Numbered from the stretch's first letter, positions 15,990 to 24,586 are shown. The stretch: 45,347 nucleotides of DNA from an uncultured Eubacteriales bacterium (GCA_905201505.1 CAJKOJ010000009.1:1-45347), one strand, 5' to 3'. The notes: a model not told the origin generated them from the letters alone. Program-made: numbers and translations.

Positions 15990-16481
15990 TTACTTATATA
16001 AATTATAAATAGTTTCAAATATTTGATTTATGCTGTTGTCATCAATATTTGTAAGAGTTGCTTCTGCTATCATAAGAGTGTTGTCTTTAATTTTTTCTTT
16101 ATGAATTATTATGGTATTAATATCATTTTCTTTAATAGTTTGCTTATAAAAAAGCACTTTTGAAGCATTATCAGGTTCGTTATATTCAAAATCTGAAATT
16201 TTACTTATATTTGAAATATTTTCACCAAAGGTATTAAGCAGGTCTTTTTCTGTTGAAGGTATTTTATAGCCTGGAGGAAGGTCTGTTGAAATACAGCTTA
16301 TCATACTATTATCTTTTGACAAGACAAAAGAACCATTCTCATCACTTACAACTGACCAGTTTTTATCGGGCACAGTTATTTCAATATTTGAATTTTTAGA
16401 TTTCATAGCAGTTCTGTTGCTGCAGGATGTAAGAGATAATATACTTACTGCAGTTATCAGAGTAAAAATAAATTTTTTCAT
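15990..16481 (-). CDS. Lipoprotein of unknown function
   Basis: This 163-residue protein starts with a lysine-led hydrophobic segment ending in a lipobox (LTSC, Cys20), so it is predicted to be lipid-anchored on the outer face of the membrane. The mature part is a small mixed domain beginning IEITVPDKNWSVV that resembles the PsbP/Mog1-like folds of many clostridial lipoproteins, but I do not recognise a specific family. The ATG at 16481 has AAAGGA eight bases upstream; a TTG six codons earlier lacks a site. It is monocistronic with its own terminator. Nothing in the neighbourhood indicates a role. Confidence 0.8.
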   Translation of the reverse strand: MKKFIFTLITAVSILSLTSCSNRTAMKSKNSNIEITVPDKNWSVVSDENGSFVLSKDNSMISCISTDLPPGYKIPSTEKDLLNTFGENISNISKISDFEYNEPDNASKVLFYKQTIKENDINTIIIHKEKIKDNTLMIAEATLTNIDDNSINQIFETIYNLYK

Positions 16482-16499
16482 TATATCATTCCTTTGCAA

Positions 16500-16938
16500 A
16501 ATTTATAATAAATAATTATATCATTAATTGTCCGCATAGTCAAAAAAATATAACAAATATAATATAAACAAAATATTTACATAATTAATAAATTGTTCAA
16601 AAAAAATTATTGTGTTTTTTTAATTAAAAAAAGTCGTTATATAGGATAAAATATTAATAATATAAAATATATTGTCATATAATATTATAAAACGACGAAA
16701 TATGTAAATTGATATATATTTATGTTTATGATATTATATTAATATACATAAAGTGCACATATGTATAGTTCAAAAATTGTGTATTAAAAATATTGGAAAT
16801 ACAGTTTTAAAGATTATGCTATAGCAATTGTAAACTTCGGTATATGTTAATTCTTATATGTTAATTCTGATTTTAGCATAAAGAGCATAATTATGCAATA
16901 TAGTTCAGGAAAATTAAGAATTCAGAAAGGATGTTACT
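16500..16938 (+). other. Long AT-rich control region upstream of the pectinesterase
   Basis: This 439-bp gap has no gene. It holds a GTCGTT...AACGAC inverted repeat with imperfectly paired AT-rich interior (16633-16696), two short palindromes (TGCTATAGCA near 16818 and GCATAATTATGC near 16886), and a 14-bp tandem direct repeat at 16842-16869. Several AT-rich -10-like boxes exist, but none has a convincing partner. It also contains the start region of the divergent lipoprotein gene. Confidence 0.5.
16842..16869 (+). repeat. Tandem 14-bp direct repeat
   Basis: Two adjacent copies of ATATGTTAATTCT plus T or G, 70 bases before the pectinesterase start. Adjacent repeats of about one and a half helical turns can be activator sites, but no regulator is known here. 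Confidence 0.55.
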
Positions 16939-19900
16939 ATGAATAAATTTAAAAAAGCAATCAGTATGATGTTATCATTTGTTATGTTGAGTACTCTATT
17001 GTTTAGCAATGTAATTGCAGTACAGGCTTCATCATCAATGGAGGCTGGTCATACTTACAATTATAATTTCAGAACTTTGGATACAAGTATAAATATAGGT
17101 GAAAACAGTACTTATACTACGAGCGACGGGTGTATGGATATAAGCACAAATGCAAGCGGAAAAGTTTCATATAATACAGGAGGACACGGCATAGCAATTA
17201 ATGGTACAAACGGTACAGCGGCATTTTCCTTTAATGTACCGGGAAATGCGGAAATAAGCATTAGCCGCTGTCAGTATACTTCTGCATCTGCACTTCCTAT
17301 AACTGCAAGTGCAACATCAGGTGTTATTACTGCTTCTATTGACAATGCTGTTTCTTCTGACGGAGAAACCGGCACAATTACATATACAGGCGGTGCGGCT
17401 TCTATAACTATAACTGTACCTGCTGTAAGCTATATACATGAAATGTCTGTAATGGTAGAAGCTGAGCGTCTTTATCCCGGTGAAGTATGGGACTTTGGTG
17501 CGGTTGCAGCGGGAGATAGTGTATCAAACAATATGATTACTGTAAGTAATCTAGCTGAGGCTTTTGCTGAAAATAACGGCAAACAGGGAACTCTTTTAGG
17601 CAAAACATATTCTTTTGGAGATGTATCATATATTGCAAATGCAAATGACAGATTTATCTCTTCAACAGCAGGTCTTGAAAATGTAACTTATGGCAAGTGG
17701 GCTTCATCTTCAATTGCTTTTGATGATGGATATACTTCAAATGGATGTATATATGCAAATGGAAGCGGCGGTGCCGGCAGAAGGTGTATAACTGTTGACA
17801 ATTGTAAAACAGGCGATCTTGTTACAATTTACATGGGAGTAAGTGCTGATACTACACTTCATTTTGTAAACGGCACTGATGACCAGACTGCTGCAGCAAC
17901 AGGTTCAGGCAAATATTCATTTGTTTGTCAAAAGGCAGGAAGTTATAAATTTTACGTAGATACAACAAACAACGCTAAACCATATTATTACAGAATAAAT
18001 AGAGCGGCTGTTGTTGAAGTAAGCGGTGTTATAACTAACCCTTATTCTGATTCAACAACAGTTTCATCAATAAATTTTAAAAATACCGAAACAGATACGG
18101 TTACATCTGCAAGTGTAAATGCTGACGGAAGTTATACAGTTTATTTACAGCCAGGCTATTCCTACATGGCAAGTATAGGAAATACAGGTTATGCAGTAAA
18201 TAATGAAAATAATATTGTTAATGTACCTTATACAAATGAGTCATATACAAGTGGTGTAACATACAACACTGATGTTATTACTCAGGAACTTGTAAATATA
18301 AGCGGTACATATCCTACAGATACAGATATTAATATAACAGCAATTAAGTTTGTGCCTGTAGATGCTACTCTTGAAACTATAAGTGCTGTATTAAATAACG
18401 GTACATACAGTGCAAATATTATTTCAGGTAAGGAATATTATATTGATGTTACAGCAAGTCTTGATTATCAACTGACTGACAACAGTGCTGTAAATATTAC
18501 AGAAACAGCTGTAAGGAATATTGATATGACAGCAAAGACAGCTTATGCAGTAAGCGGTAATTTTTACAGCTTAGCTGCATTTCCTGAAAACAATACTGCT
18601 GTAACAGGTGTTACAGAAATAAGTTTCAGACATAGTGACGGAAGTGTATATTATGCTGATATAACAGGAAACAGTTACAGTGTTAATTTAAGAGATGGTG
18701 AGTATACAGTTGCTCTTGATCCTGCACATAATACAGTGTCACACGTGTCTGTAAGCGGTGCTGCTGTTACAAAGAATGTGTATGTTGATGACAGAGAACC
18801 TGTTGAACCGGCAGAAAGCAATACCGTTTATGTAGGACCGACAAGAGCATACAAGACAATTAATGATGCTCTTGAAGCTGTAAGTTCACTTGCAACAAGT
18901 GAAAATAACAGAGCATACATTGTTGTTGATCCAGGGGTATACAGGGAACAGCTTAATATTACTACTCCTTATGTAACAATTAAGAGTGCAAGCGGAAATA
19001 AAGATGTTACTATCACATGGTATTACGGTATTGATTACAAATATTACAGTCTTAATGCAAAAGGTTTTTATGATAAGGCTTTAGCAGCTGATAAATACAG
19101 CAAAAATGAGTGTGTACAGAACTGGGGTACTACAGTTTATGTTGGTGCTGACGGATTCAGTGCAGAAAATATTGTTTTTGAAAATTCCTTCAACAGATAT
19201 TTTACTGATGAAGAGTTTGAAGACGGAGTTGAACTTATAACAACAAACAGTACAAATAATGCACAGCTTGAGAGGACTTCTGACCTTCCTGATTCATACG
19301 CAAGAAGAAAGGATGGAACAAAGACTAACAATGCAATTGAAAGAGCTGCTGCAATTGTAATTAAAGCAGATAATACAGAATATTATAATTGTAGTTTCTT
19401 AAGTTCTCAGGATACTGTTTATACAGGCAATGCAAACCAGAATTCTTATTTTAAAAACTGTTACATTGAAGGTATGACTGATTATATTTTCAGTGATACA
19501 GGTAATTGTGTTTTATTTGAAGATTGTCAGCTTGCATGGGCAGGTTATACAAACAGTGCCGCAGGCGGTTATATTACAGCAACAAGAGGCAATTACTTAT
19601 TCAGAAACTGTGAAATACTTGATGCACCTGCTGATTATGAAGTTTTGCAGACTGCAGGTTATTTTGGCAGACCTTGGGGTGCAAATGCAAAAGTTATATT
19701 CTTGAATACAAGTATTACAGGTGCAGGCATTACAAGTACAGGCTGGAGTGAAATGAGCGGTGTTCAGCCTGATGCACCTACTGTTACATTTAAGCAATAT
19801 GGTACAACATGGGACGGTGAAGCCTTTGATACAAATGCTTTATATGACAAACTTACAGAGGAAGAATATAATGCAATAAGTGATTCTGACTTTTTAGGTG

Positions 19901-20226
19901 ACTGGATACCTGTACACTATACAGCACAGGCAAGCTTTGAGGTAAACAGTGAAGAAACAACTGAGGTTATTACAGAGCCAACAACAGAAGAAACAACTGA
20001 AGTTTCTTCAGAGGAAATAACTGAAGTGACAACTGATGCTGATGCAAATGAAATGACTGAAACAGAAACAGAAGGTAATAACGTAGAAGTAACTGTAAAT
20101 GATACTGACAAAAATAATAATTTAAATATTGAAGACGCCAATGAAAACAGCTTTGAAGAAGAAGCTGAACAGGAAGAAACAACTGTTTGTGACAACAGTG
20201 AGTTGGCTGATGTAAGTTTAGATTAA
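16939..20226 (+). CDS. Large secreted multidomain pectinesterase (CE8)
   Basis: This 1095-residue exported enzyme removes methyl esters from pectin. A signal peptide (1-31, ending VQASS) is followed by two beta-rich modules (about 36-175 and 180-355, the second beginning GEVWDFG), three repeats of a small beta-sandwich starting VSG/ISG near 361, 454 and 538, and the CE8 beta-helix (about 627-1000). CE8 motifs are GVYREQ (666-671), QDTVY (Asp825, acid/base), GMTDYIF (Asp848, nucleophile) and GRPWG (Arg911). The Gln of the usual QAVAL-type motif appears to be Arg (ERAAAI). The last 90 residues are an acidic Thr/Glu-rich tail with no LPXTG or membrane anchor. It stands alone between a long control region and a terminator. 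AAAGG precedes the ATG. Confidence 0.92.
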   Translation: MNKFKKAISMMLSFVMLSTLLFSNVIAVQASSSMEAGHTYNYNFRTLDTSINIGENSTYTTSDGCMDISTNASGKVSYNTGGHGIAINGTNGTAAFSFNVPGNAEISISRCQYTSASALPITASATSGVITASIDNAVSSDGETGTITYTGGAASITITVPAVSYIHEMSVMVEAERLYPGEVWDFGAVAAGDSVSNNMITVSNLAEAFAENNGKQGTLLGKTYSFGDVSYIANANDRFISSTAGLENVTYGKWASSSIAFDDGYTSNGCIYANGSGGAGRRCITVDNCKTGDLVTIYMGVSADTTLHFVNGTDDQTAAATGSGKYSFVCQKAGSYKFYVDTTNNAKPYYYRINRAAVVEVSGVITNPYSDSTTVSSINFKNTETDTVTSASVNADGSYTVYLQPGYSYMASIGNTGYAVNNENNIVNVPYTNESYTSGVTYNTDVITQELVNISGTYPTDTDINITAIKFVPVDATLETISAVLNNGTYSANIISGKEYYIDVTASLDYQLTDNSAVNITETAVRNIDMTAKTAYAVSGNFYSLAAFPENNTAVTGVTEISFRHSDGSVYYADITGNSYSVNLRDGEYTVALDPAHNTVSHVSVSGAAVTKNVYVDDREPVEPAESNTVYVGPTRAYKTINDALEAVSSLATSENNRAYIVVDPGVYREQLNITTPYVTIKSASGNKDVTITWYYGIDYKYYSLNAKGFYDKALAADKYSKNECVQNWGTTVYVGADGFSAENIVFENSFNRYFTDEEFEDGVELITTNSTNNAQLERTSDLPDSYARRKDGTKTNNAIERAAAIVIKADNTEYYNCSFLSSQDTVYTGNANQNSYFKNCYIEGMTDYIFSDTGNCVLFEDCQLAWAGYTNSAAGGYITATRGNYLFRNCEILDAPADYEVLQTAGYFGRPWGANAKVIFLNTSITGAGITSTGWSEMSGVQPDAPTVTFKQYGTTWDGEAFDTNALYDKLTEEEYNAISDSDFLGDWIPVHYTAQASFEVNSEETTEVITEPTTEETTEVSSEEITEVTTDADANEMTETETEGNNVEVTVNDTDKNNNLNIEDANENSFEEEAEQEETTVCDNSELADVSLD

Positions 20227-20251
20227 TATATTATTTGTTAATGTTTATAAC

Positions 20252-20278
20252 GAGGCTTCCCTTAAAGGGAAGCCTTTT
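20252..20278 (+). terminator. Terminator of the pectinesterase gene
   Basis: GGCTTCCC/GGGAAGCC stem with a five-base loop, followed by TTTT. Confidence 0.9.
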
Positions 20279-20322
20279 ATAAATAGAATAAAATTTGTAT
20301 TAAAATTATACTATATTTATTC

Positions 20323-20351
20323 TTGACTTTTTAAGCGGGGATGAGTATAAT
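20323..20351 (+). promoter_or_regulatory. Promoter of tRNA-Arg
   Basis: TTGACT (20323-20328), 17 bp, TATAAT (20346-20351), with the tRNA starting 11 bases after the -10 element. The spacer has a G-rich end, as in many stable-RNA promoters. Confidence 0.85.
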
Positions 20352-20362
20352 TATATTAATAT

Positions 20363-20434
20363 GCACCCATAGTTAAACGGATATAATAAGCCCCTCCTAA
20401 GGGCTAGTTATGGGTTCGATTCCCATTGGGTGTA
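20363..20434 (+). tRNA. tRNA-Arg, anticodon CCT (reads AGG)
   Basis: A 72-base cloverleaf folds by eye. The acceptor stem is GCACCCA/TGGGTGT with a G-U closing pair. A four-pair D stem carries GG in its loop, followed by a five-pair anticodon stem AGCCC/GGGCT with loop CTCCTAA, a four-base variable loop, and a five-pair T stem ATGGG/CCCAT with loop TTCGATT. The discriminator is A. CCA is not encoded, so it must be added after transcription. It has its own promoter and terminator. Confidence 0.95.
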
Positions 20435-20440
20435 TTAAAA

Positions 20441-20466
20441 AGGCTGTCAATAGACAGCTTTCTTTA
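20441..20466 (+). terminator. Terminator of tRNA-Arg
   Basis: GCTGTC/GACAGC stem with a four-base loop followed by a T-rich tract (TTTCTTT), seven bases after the tRNA. Confidence 0.8.
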
Positions 20467-20474
20467 TTGTACGA

Positions 20475-20503
20475 TAAAAAAGGTCCCTTTAGAAGGGACC
20501 TTT
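20475..20503 (-). terminator. Terminator of the copper-amine-oxidase-N-domain gene
   Basis: AAAGGTCCCTT/AAGGGACCTTT stem; on the minus strand it is followed by TTTTTT. It sits just past the stop codon. Confidence 0.88.
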
Positions 20504-20510
20504 AATCAAT

Positions 20511-21221
20511 TTACTTTAAAATTGTAATTGAAACAGGGTTATTTAACGGAGGTATGCTCATAGTCATAGCCTTGCCGTACTCAACCTTTAATTTAGCATC
20601 AACATCAATTGAATTAATGTCAACTTCATTGCCGTCTTTATCTGTAACTTTTACAGCATCAGACTTATTAAGTCTTACATCCCCTTTAACCTCGTCGTTA
20701 AAAAGGATTTCTTCTTCAGATACTTCAGTAACAATACCTGTACCGATAACAGTTTCAGGTTCAACAGCCTCTTCAGATACTACATCATCTTCAACAAGTG
20801 TATCATTACCTGTAATTATGTTTAAAGTATCCTTATCTTCCCCAATATCAAAGGAAAGCAGGTCTGTAACTACGTCAGTAGGAATATAAGCTGATGAGTT
20901 AATAATAACAGGTGCTGCACTTAAAGGCATAGGTGCTGTCTTTGCAATTGTATACCCGTTTTCACCAATTGTAAATGTAATGTAAAGAGGGCCTCCGTTA
21001 GAAATTGCAACAGATTTTGTTTCTGCTGTCCATTCTATATTTAAGCCTAATGCTTCGGCTACAGGTCTTACAGGGATATATGTAACACCGTCTTCAACAA
21101 CAACGCTGCTATTTTCTACAACCTTACCGTCAATTGCTACTGTTGTACTTTCAGCAAATGCAGATGTACTCATTGCCCCTATAAGTGCTAATGTGCATAA
21201 AATTTTCTTTTTCATAGTCAT
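20511..21221 (-). CDS. Secreted protein with copper-amine-oxidase N-terminal (stalk) domain
   Basis: This 236-residue protein has a signal peptide (KKK start, cut near AFA-ES), then a domain of the copper amine oxidase N1 type (about 28-130, VEDGVTYIPVRPVAEALGLNIEW and a second half AYIPTDVVTDLLSF). In clostridia this module is a common surface or wall-associated fold with no oxidase activity of its own. An acidic linker (about 140-160) leads to a C-terminal beta-rich part (VTEVSEEEILFNDEVKGDV) of unknown type. The start at 21221 is chosen by AAGGAG five bases upstream; an ATG two codons later is possible. It has its own promoter and terminator. No function can be assigned. Confidence 0.82.
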   Translation of the reverse strand: MTMKKKILCTLALIGAMSTSAFAESTTVAIDGKVVENSSVVVEDGVTYIPVRPVAEALGLNIEWTAETKSVAISNGGPLYITFTIGENGYTIAKTAPMPLSAAPVIINSSAYIPTDVVTDLLSFDIGEDKDTLNIITGNDTLVEDDVVSEEAVEPETVIGTGIVTEVSEEEILFNDEVKGDVRLNKSDAVKVTDKDGNEVDINSIDVDAKLKVEYGKAMTMSIPPLNNPVSITILK

Positions 21222-21241
21222 ATACACTCCTTTCAGGACAT

Positions 21242-21270
21242 AGTATATAATATTTTGGAGATTAAAGCAA
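21242..21270 (-). promoter_or_regulatory. Promoter of the copper-amine-oxidase-N-domain gene
   Basis: On the minus strand, TTGCTT (21270-21265), 17 bp, TATACT (21247-21242). Confidence 0.6.
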
Positions 21271-21310
21271 TTACAGATTTATTAAGATTGCTGAATATAA
21301 CTGTAATATG

Positions 21311-21327
21311 TGTAAAAAATATGTAAT
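21311..21327 (+). promoter_or_regulatory. WalR-consensus direct repeat ahead of the D,D-carboxypeptidase gene
   Basis: TGTAAA-AAATA-TGTAAT matches TGTWAH-N5-TGTWAH at every position. A further TGTAAT lies three bases upstream (21302-21307). A possible -10 (TATAAC, 21296-21301) lies directly before it, so the repeat would overlap the start of transcription, in the same gene-relative orientation as the boxes of the two NlpC/P60 genes. Confidence 0.5.
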
Positions 21328-21339
21328 AGAGGTGAGATA

Positions 21340-22467
21340 ATGGGTAAAAAAATACTATTTTTGTTATGTTTACTATTTACTGTAAATTGCTATGGTGCTG
21401 AAAAAACACCGGAGGTAAATGCTTTGTCGGCTGTACTTATTGACGCTGATACCGGAAGAGTGCTTTGGGGAAAAAAGGAAAATGAGCCTATGGCTATGGC
21501 AAGTACGACAAAAATAATGACTGCTATAGTTACACTTGAAAATGCAGATATAAATGAAATGGTTACTGTATCTAAAAATGCAGTACTTGCACCGCCTGTT
21601 AAAATGCACTTGCAAGTAGGAGAAAAACTTACTTTGGAACAGCTGTTATATGCCTTGCTTATGCAAAGCTCTAATGATGCCGCTGTTGCAATTGCTGAAA
21701 AGGTTGGAGGCAATGTTGAAAATTTTTGCAGTATGATGAATAAAAAGGCAAAAGAACTTGGGTGCTTGGATACGGAATTTGTAACGCCTAACGGACTTGA
21801 TAAAGGAAATCATCACTCAACAGCCTATGATATGGCTCTTATAGGTGCATACGCAATAAAAAATGAAGAGTTTATAAGAATAAGCAATACTAAAAATATA
21901 TCTTTTGCATCAAATAAAAAAAGCTATTCAATTGTAAATAAAAACCAGCTTTTAAATTCCTATGAAGGAGCAATAGGAATAAAAACAGGTTTTACGGGAA
22001 AAGCAGGACACTGTTTTGTTGGTGCTGCAAAAAGAAATGGTATTACTCTTATTTCTGTTGTGCTTGCAAGTGGATGGGGAAGTGCCGGTAAGGCAAGAAA
22101 ATGGAGCGATACAAGAGAAATATTAAATTATGGCTTTGATAATTACAAGAAATATAGTATAATAGGAGATAATGTGGAAGTATGTGTAGATAAAGCTAAA
22201 GTCAATAAGACTATATTAGAGTATGACAAGTGTATTGAGCTTATTATGAAAGACAGTGAAGCAGAAAGTATCAAATTTAAAAATAATGTGCCTGAAATAA
22301 TAGAGGCACCTATAAAAGCAGGTCAGAAGATAGGCAGCGGTGAGATTTATATTGGTGATAAAAAAATTAGTGAAGTTGACATTGTAGCTTCTGAGGACAT
22401 TGAAAAGCACAGCTTAGGCAACAGCTTTAACAAAATTATAAAGGACTGGATTGAGTTAGTATGTTAA
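21340..22467 (+). CDS. D-alanyl-D-alanine carboxypeptidase, DacF/DacB type (S11)
   Basis: This 375-residue penicillin-binding protein trims the terminal D-Ala of peptidoglycan stem peptides outside the membrane. A signal peptide covers 1-20. The three active-site motifs are Ser55-Thr-Thr-Lys58, Ser110-Ser-Asn112 and Lys215-Thr-Gly217. A beta-rich C-terminal domain (about 275-355) follows, and the extreme C-terminus (IIKDWIELVC) could form the amphipathic membrane anchor of this family. Position upstream of rluB, spoIVB and spo0A is typical of the clostridial dacF/dacB-type gene, which in B. subtilis relatives acts in the forespore or in cortex formation; that role is inferred. A GAGGTGA site precedes the ATG. 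rluB starts inside its last codons. Confidence 0.92.
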   Translation: MGKKILFLLCLLFTVNCYGAEKTPEVNALSAVLIDADTGRVLWGKKENEPMAMASTTKIMTAIVTLENADINEMVTVSKNAVLAPPVKMHLQVGEKLTLEQLLYALLMQSSNDAAVAIAEKVGGNVENFCSMMNKKAKELGCLDTEFVTPNGLDKGNHHSTAYDMALIGAYAIKNEEFIRISNTKNISFASNKKSYSIVNKNQLLNSYEGAIGIKTGFTGKAGHCFVGAAKRNGITLISVVLASGWGSAGKARKWSDTREILNYGFDNYKKYSIIGDNVEVCVDKAKVNKTILEYDKCIELIMKDSEAESIKFKNNVPEIIEAPIKAGQKIGSGEIYIGDKKISEVDIVASEDIEKHSLGNSFNKIIKDWIELVC

Positions 22468-23171
22468 TGAGATTACAAAAGTATCTGGCTGAGGCTCAGG
22501 TTGCCTCAAGAAGAAAAGCAGAAGAAATAATACTTGAGGGAAGAGTAAATGTAAACGGTAAAAAAGTAACAGAGCTGGGTACAAAGGTTGAGAGTGAAAT
22601 TGATGAAATAACTGTTGACGGAAAAAAAGTGGAAATATGTGAAAAAATGGTTTATATAATGCTTAATAAGCCTGAGGGCTGTGTCACAACAGTTAAGGAT
22701 CAGTTTGGGAGAAAGAGTGTTATTGACTATGTAAAAGATGTAGGAGAAAGGGTTTATCCCGTGGGCAGACTTGATTATGACACATCAGGTCTGCTTATCA
22801 TTACTAATGACGGTGAGCTTACATATAGGCTGACACATCCTAAGCATAATATTGAAAAAACATATATAGCTGAGGTTGATAAAGTACCTGATGAAGAAGC
22901 AATGGAAAAGTTCAGAAACGGTATTATAATTGATGGAAGAAAAACAGCACTTGCAAAAATAAAAATAATAAAAAAAGGTAAACTAACAACACTGAATATA
23001 AAAATAAAAGAGGGAAGAAACAGACAGGTAAGAAAAATGTGTGCTGCCATAGGCTGTAATGTAATTACGCTGAAAAGAATAGCAACAGGAAAACTTGAGC
23101 TTGGTAATCTGGAAAAAGGTAAGTACAGGTATTTGACTGATGAGGAAATTAAATACATTAAAAACTTGTAA
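22461..23171 (+). CDS. rluB: RluB/RsuA-family rRNA pseudouridine synthase
   Basis: This 236-residue enzyme isomerises a uridine of 23S rRNA (the helix 90-92 region in RluB). An S4 RNA-binding domain (about 3-60, MRLQKYLAEAQVASRRKAEEII) is followed by the catalytic domain with Asp105 in GRLDYDTSGLL and the C-terminal KEGRNRQVRKM motif. Length is standard for RluB without a tail. The ATG at 22461 overlaps the carboxypeptidase gene by seven bases; a second ATG at 22467 would begin MRLQK, the usual family start, so the true start may be there. The overlap means translational coupling. A perfect terminator follows. Confidence 0.93.
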   Translation: MLMRLQKYLAEAQVASRRKAEEIILEGRVNVNGKKVTELGTKVESEIDEITVDGKKVEICEKMVYIMLNKPEGCVTTVKDQFGRKSVIDYVKDVGERVYPVGRLDYDTSGLLIITNDGELTYRLTHPKHNIEKTYIAEVDKVPDEEAMEKFRNGIIIDGRKTALAKIKIIKKGKLTTLNIKIKEGRNRQVRKMCAAIGCNVITLKRIATGKLELGNLEKGKYRYLTDEEIKYIKNL

Positions 23172-23224
23172 TAAAATAAAAAGCTGATTTTAAAGGCTGT
23201 TAATAAAAATATTTTGTATTAAAG

Positions 23225-23254
23225 TGGAGCAGATGTTAATCTGCTCCATTTTTT
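23225..23254 (+). terminator. Terminator after rluB
   Basis: Perfect 10-bp stem TGGAGCAGAT/ATCTGCTCCA with a four-base loop and six T. Confidence 0.95.
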
Positions 23255-23317
23255 GTCCAAATAGGACAGTATAATTGCATTTAACTAAGGAGATTTTAAT
23301 ATTGTGAGGTGAGTTAA

Positions 23318-24550
23318 ATGCAAAAAAGAAAAATATTTTTTTTAGCGGGAATAATTTTGCTTTTTACTTTATTATATTTTGTAATTGAATACATTTTTAT
23401 ACCTAAAAATATTTATATGACAACAGGAGAAAGCTATGTTGTAAATATGTCAGCTCCATTTAACGGTGAAGTTGGGAGCAATGAAGTAATAAGCATTAAT
23501 AATGAAAAAGTTAAAGATAATATTGAATTAGATTTAAAAGATGATAATGTTATCAGCAGTGAAGAAGCAACTACTGCTGATATGAGAGTAAAGCTGCTAG
23601 GACTACCTATAAAGAAAGTGCAGCTTTGCTTTATGCCGGAAAAAAGAGTTGAGGTAATAGGAAAAACAGTTGGGATATGTGTAGATACAAAGGGTGTTCT
23701 TGTACTTGGTGTTGGACAAGTAAAAAGTACAGATAATAAAGTTTATACTCCGTGCAAGAATATATTAAAATCAGGCGATATTATATTATCGGTAAACGGT
23801 GAAAAGGTTGATAACAAAGAAGAGTTAATAAAGGCTGTAAACAGTGAAAAAGCTGTTAATATGAAAATACTGAGAAAAAATAATGAGTTGTCATTGCAAA
23901 TTCAGCCAATTATGTCTGTTGATGATAATAGCTATAAATTGGGTCTATGGGTCAGAGACAGCACACAGGGAATTGGTACAATAACCTATTATGATAAAAA
24001 AAGCAATACATTTGGTGCTCTAGGTCATCCGATAAATGATGTTGATACAGGTGAACTTATGGAAATAGAAGGCGGAGAAATACTTGAGGCAAAAATAGAA
24101 AAAGCAGAAAAAGGAAGAGCAGGGATGCCGGGTGCACTGATAGGAAATATTTACTTTGATGAAACAATTGGCTACGTTGAGAGCAACAAGTGCAACGGTG
24201 TTTTCGGACATATGTGCAGTGATATTAAAGGTACAGAAATGCCAATAGGCTACAAAAATGACGTAAAAATTGGAAATGCGTCAATATTTGTCAATATAGG
24301 TGGTAAATTTGTCGGAAAATACGGTATTCATATTGATAGCATAAACAAGTATAATACAAGTGACACCAAAAACTTTGTTTTGACAATAACTGACAAGAAG
24401 CTGCTGGATATGACAGGGGGAATTGTTCAAGGTATGAGCGGCTGTCCTGTGGTGCAGGATGGAAAACTAATAGGTGCAGTTACTCATGTTTTTGTAAATG
24501 ATCCGACTAAGGGATATGGAATATTTATAGAAAATATGATGGATTTTTAG
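23318..24550 (+). CDS. spoIVB: SpoIVB sporulation serine peptidase (S55)
   Basis: This 410-residue protein is made in the forespore and secreted into the intermembrane space, where it starts sigma-K activation by cutting SpoIVFA (family knowledge). A single N-terminal membrane segment (about 6-28) is followed by a PDZ domain (about 115-200, with LKSGDIILSVNGEKV) and the S55 peptidase domain. The catalytic His237 (GALGHPI) and Ser374 (QGMSGCPVV) are present. The GAGGTGA site before the ATG supports the start. It is followed after 94 bases by spo0A, the arrangement conserved across endospore formers. SpoIVFA/FB are not in the window. Confidence 0.95.
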   Translation: MQKRKIFFLAGIILLFTLLYFVIEYIFIPKNIYMTTGESYVVNMSAPFNGEVGSNEVISINNEKVKDNIELDLKDDNVISSEEATTADMRVKLLGLPIKKVQLCFMPEKRVEVIGKTVGICVDTKGVLVLGVGQVKSTDNKVYTPCKNILKSGDIILSVNGEKVDNKEELIKAVNSEKAVNMKILRKNNELSLQIQPIMSVDDNSYKLGLWVRDSTQGIGTITYYDKKSNTFGALGHPINDVDTGELMEIEGGEILEAKIEKAEKGRAGMPGALIGNIYFDETIGYVESNKCNGVFGHMCSDIKGTEMPIGYKNDVKIGNASIFVNIGGKFVGKYGIHIDSINKYNTSDTKNFVLTITDKKLLDMTGGIVQGMSGCPVVQDGKLIGAVTHVFVNDPTKGYGIFIENMMDF

Positions 24551-24558
24551 AAAAGTTA

Positions 24559-24586
24559 TTGACTAATTCTAAAAGTATGTTAAAAT
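24559..24586 (+). promoter_or_regulatory. Promoter of spo0A
   Basis: TTGACT (24559-24564), 16 bp, TAAAAT (24581-24586). No 0A box (TGTCGAA) or clear sigma-H promoter is seen in this 94-bp gap, unlike the autoregulated spo0A promoters of Bacillus. Confidence 0.55.

Noticed and set aside
23255..23317. Sigma-G promoter for spoIVB
   Set aside because: Short CAT-containing boxes are present but none has a -35 partner at the right distance, so no call was made.
24542..24556. CodY-box-like sequence just before the spo0A promoter (12 of 15 bases)
   Set aside because: Similar A/T-rich half matches occur elsewhere, for example in the end of rdgB near 2822, so this is at background level in AT-rich DNA.
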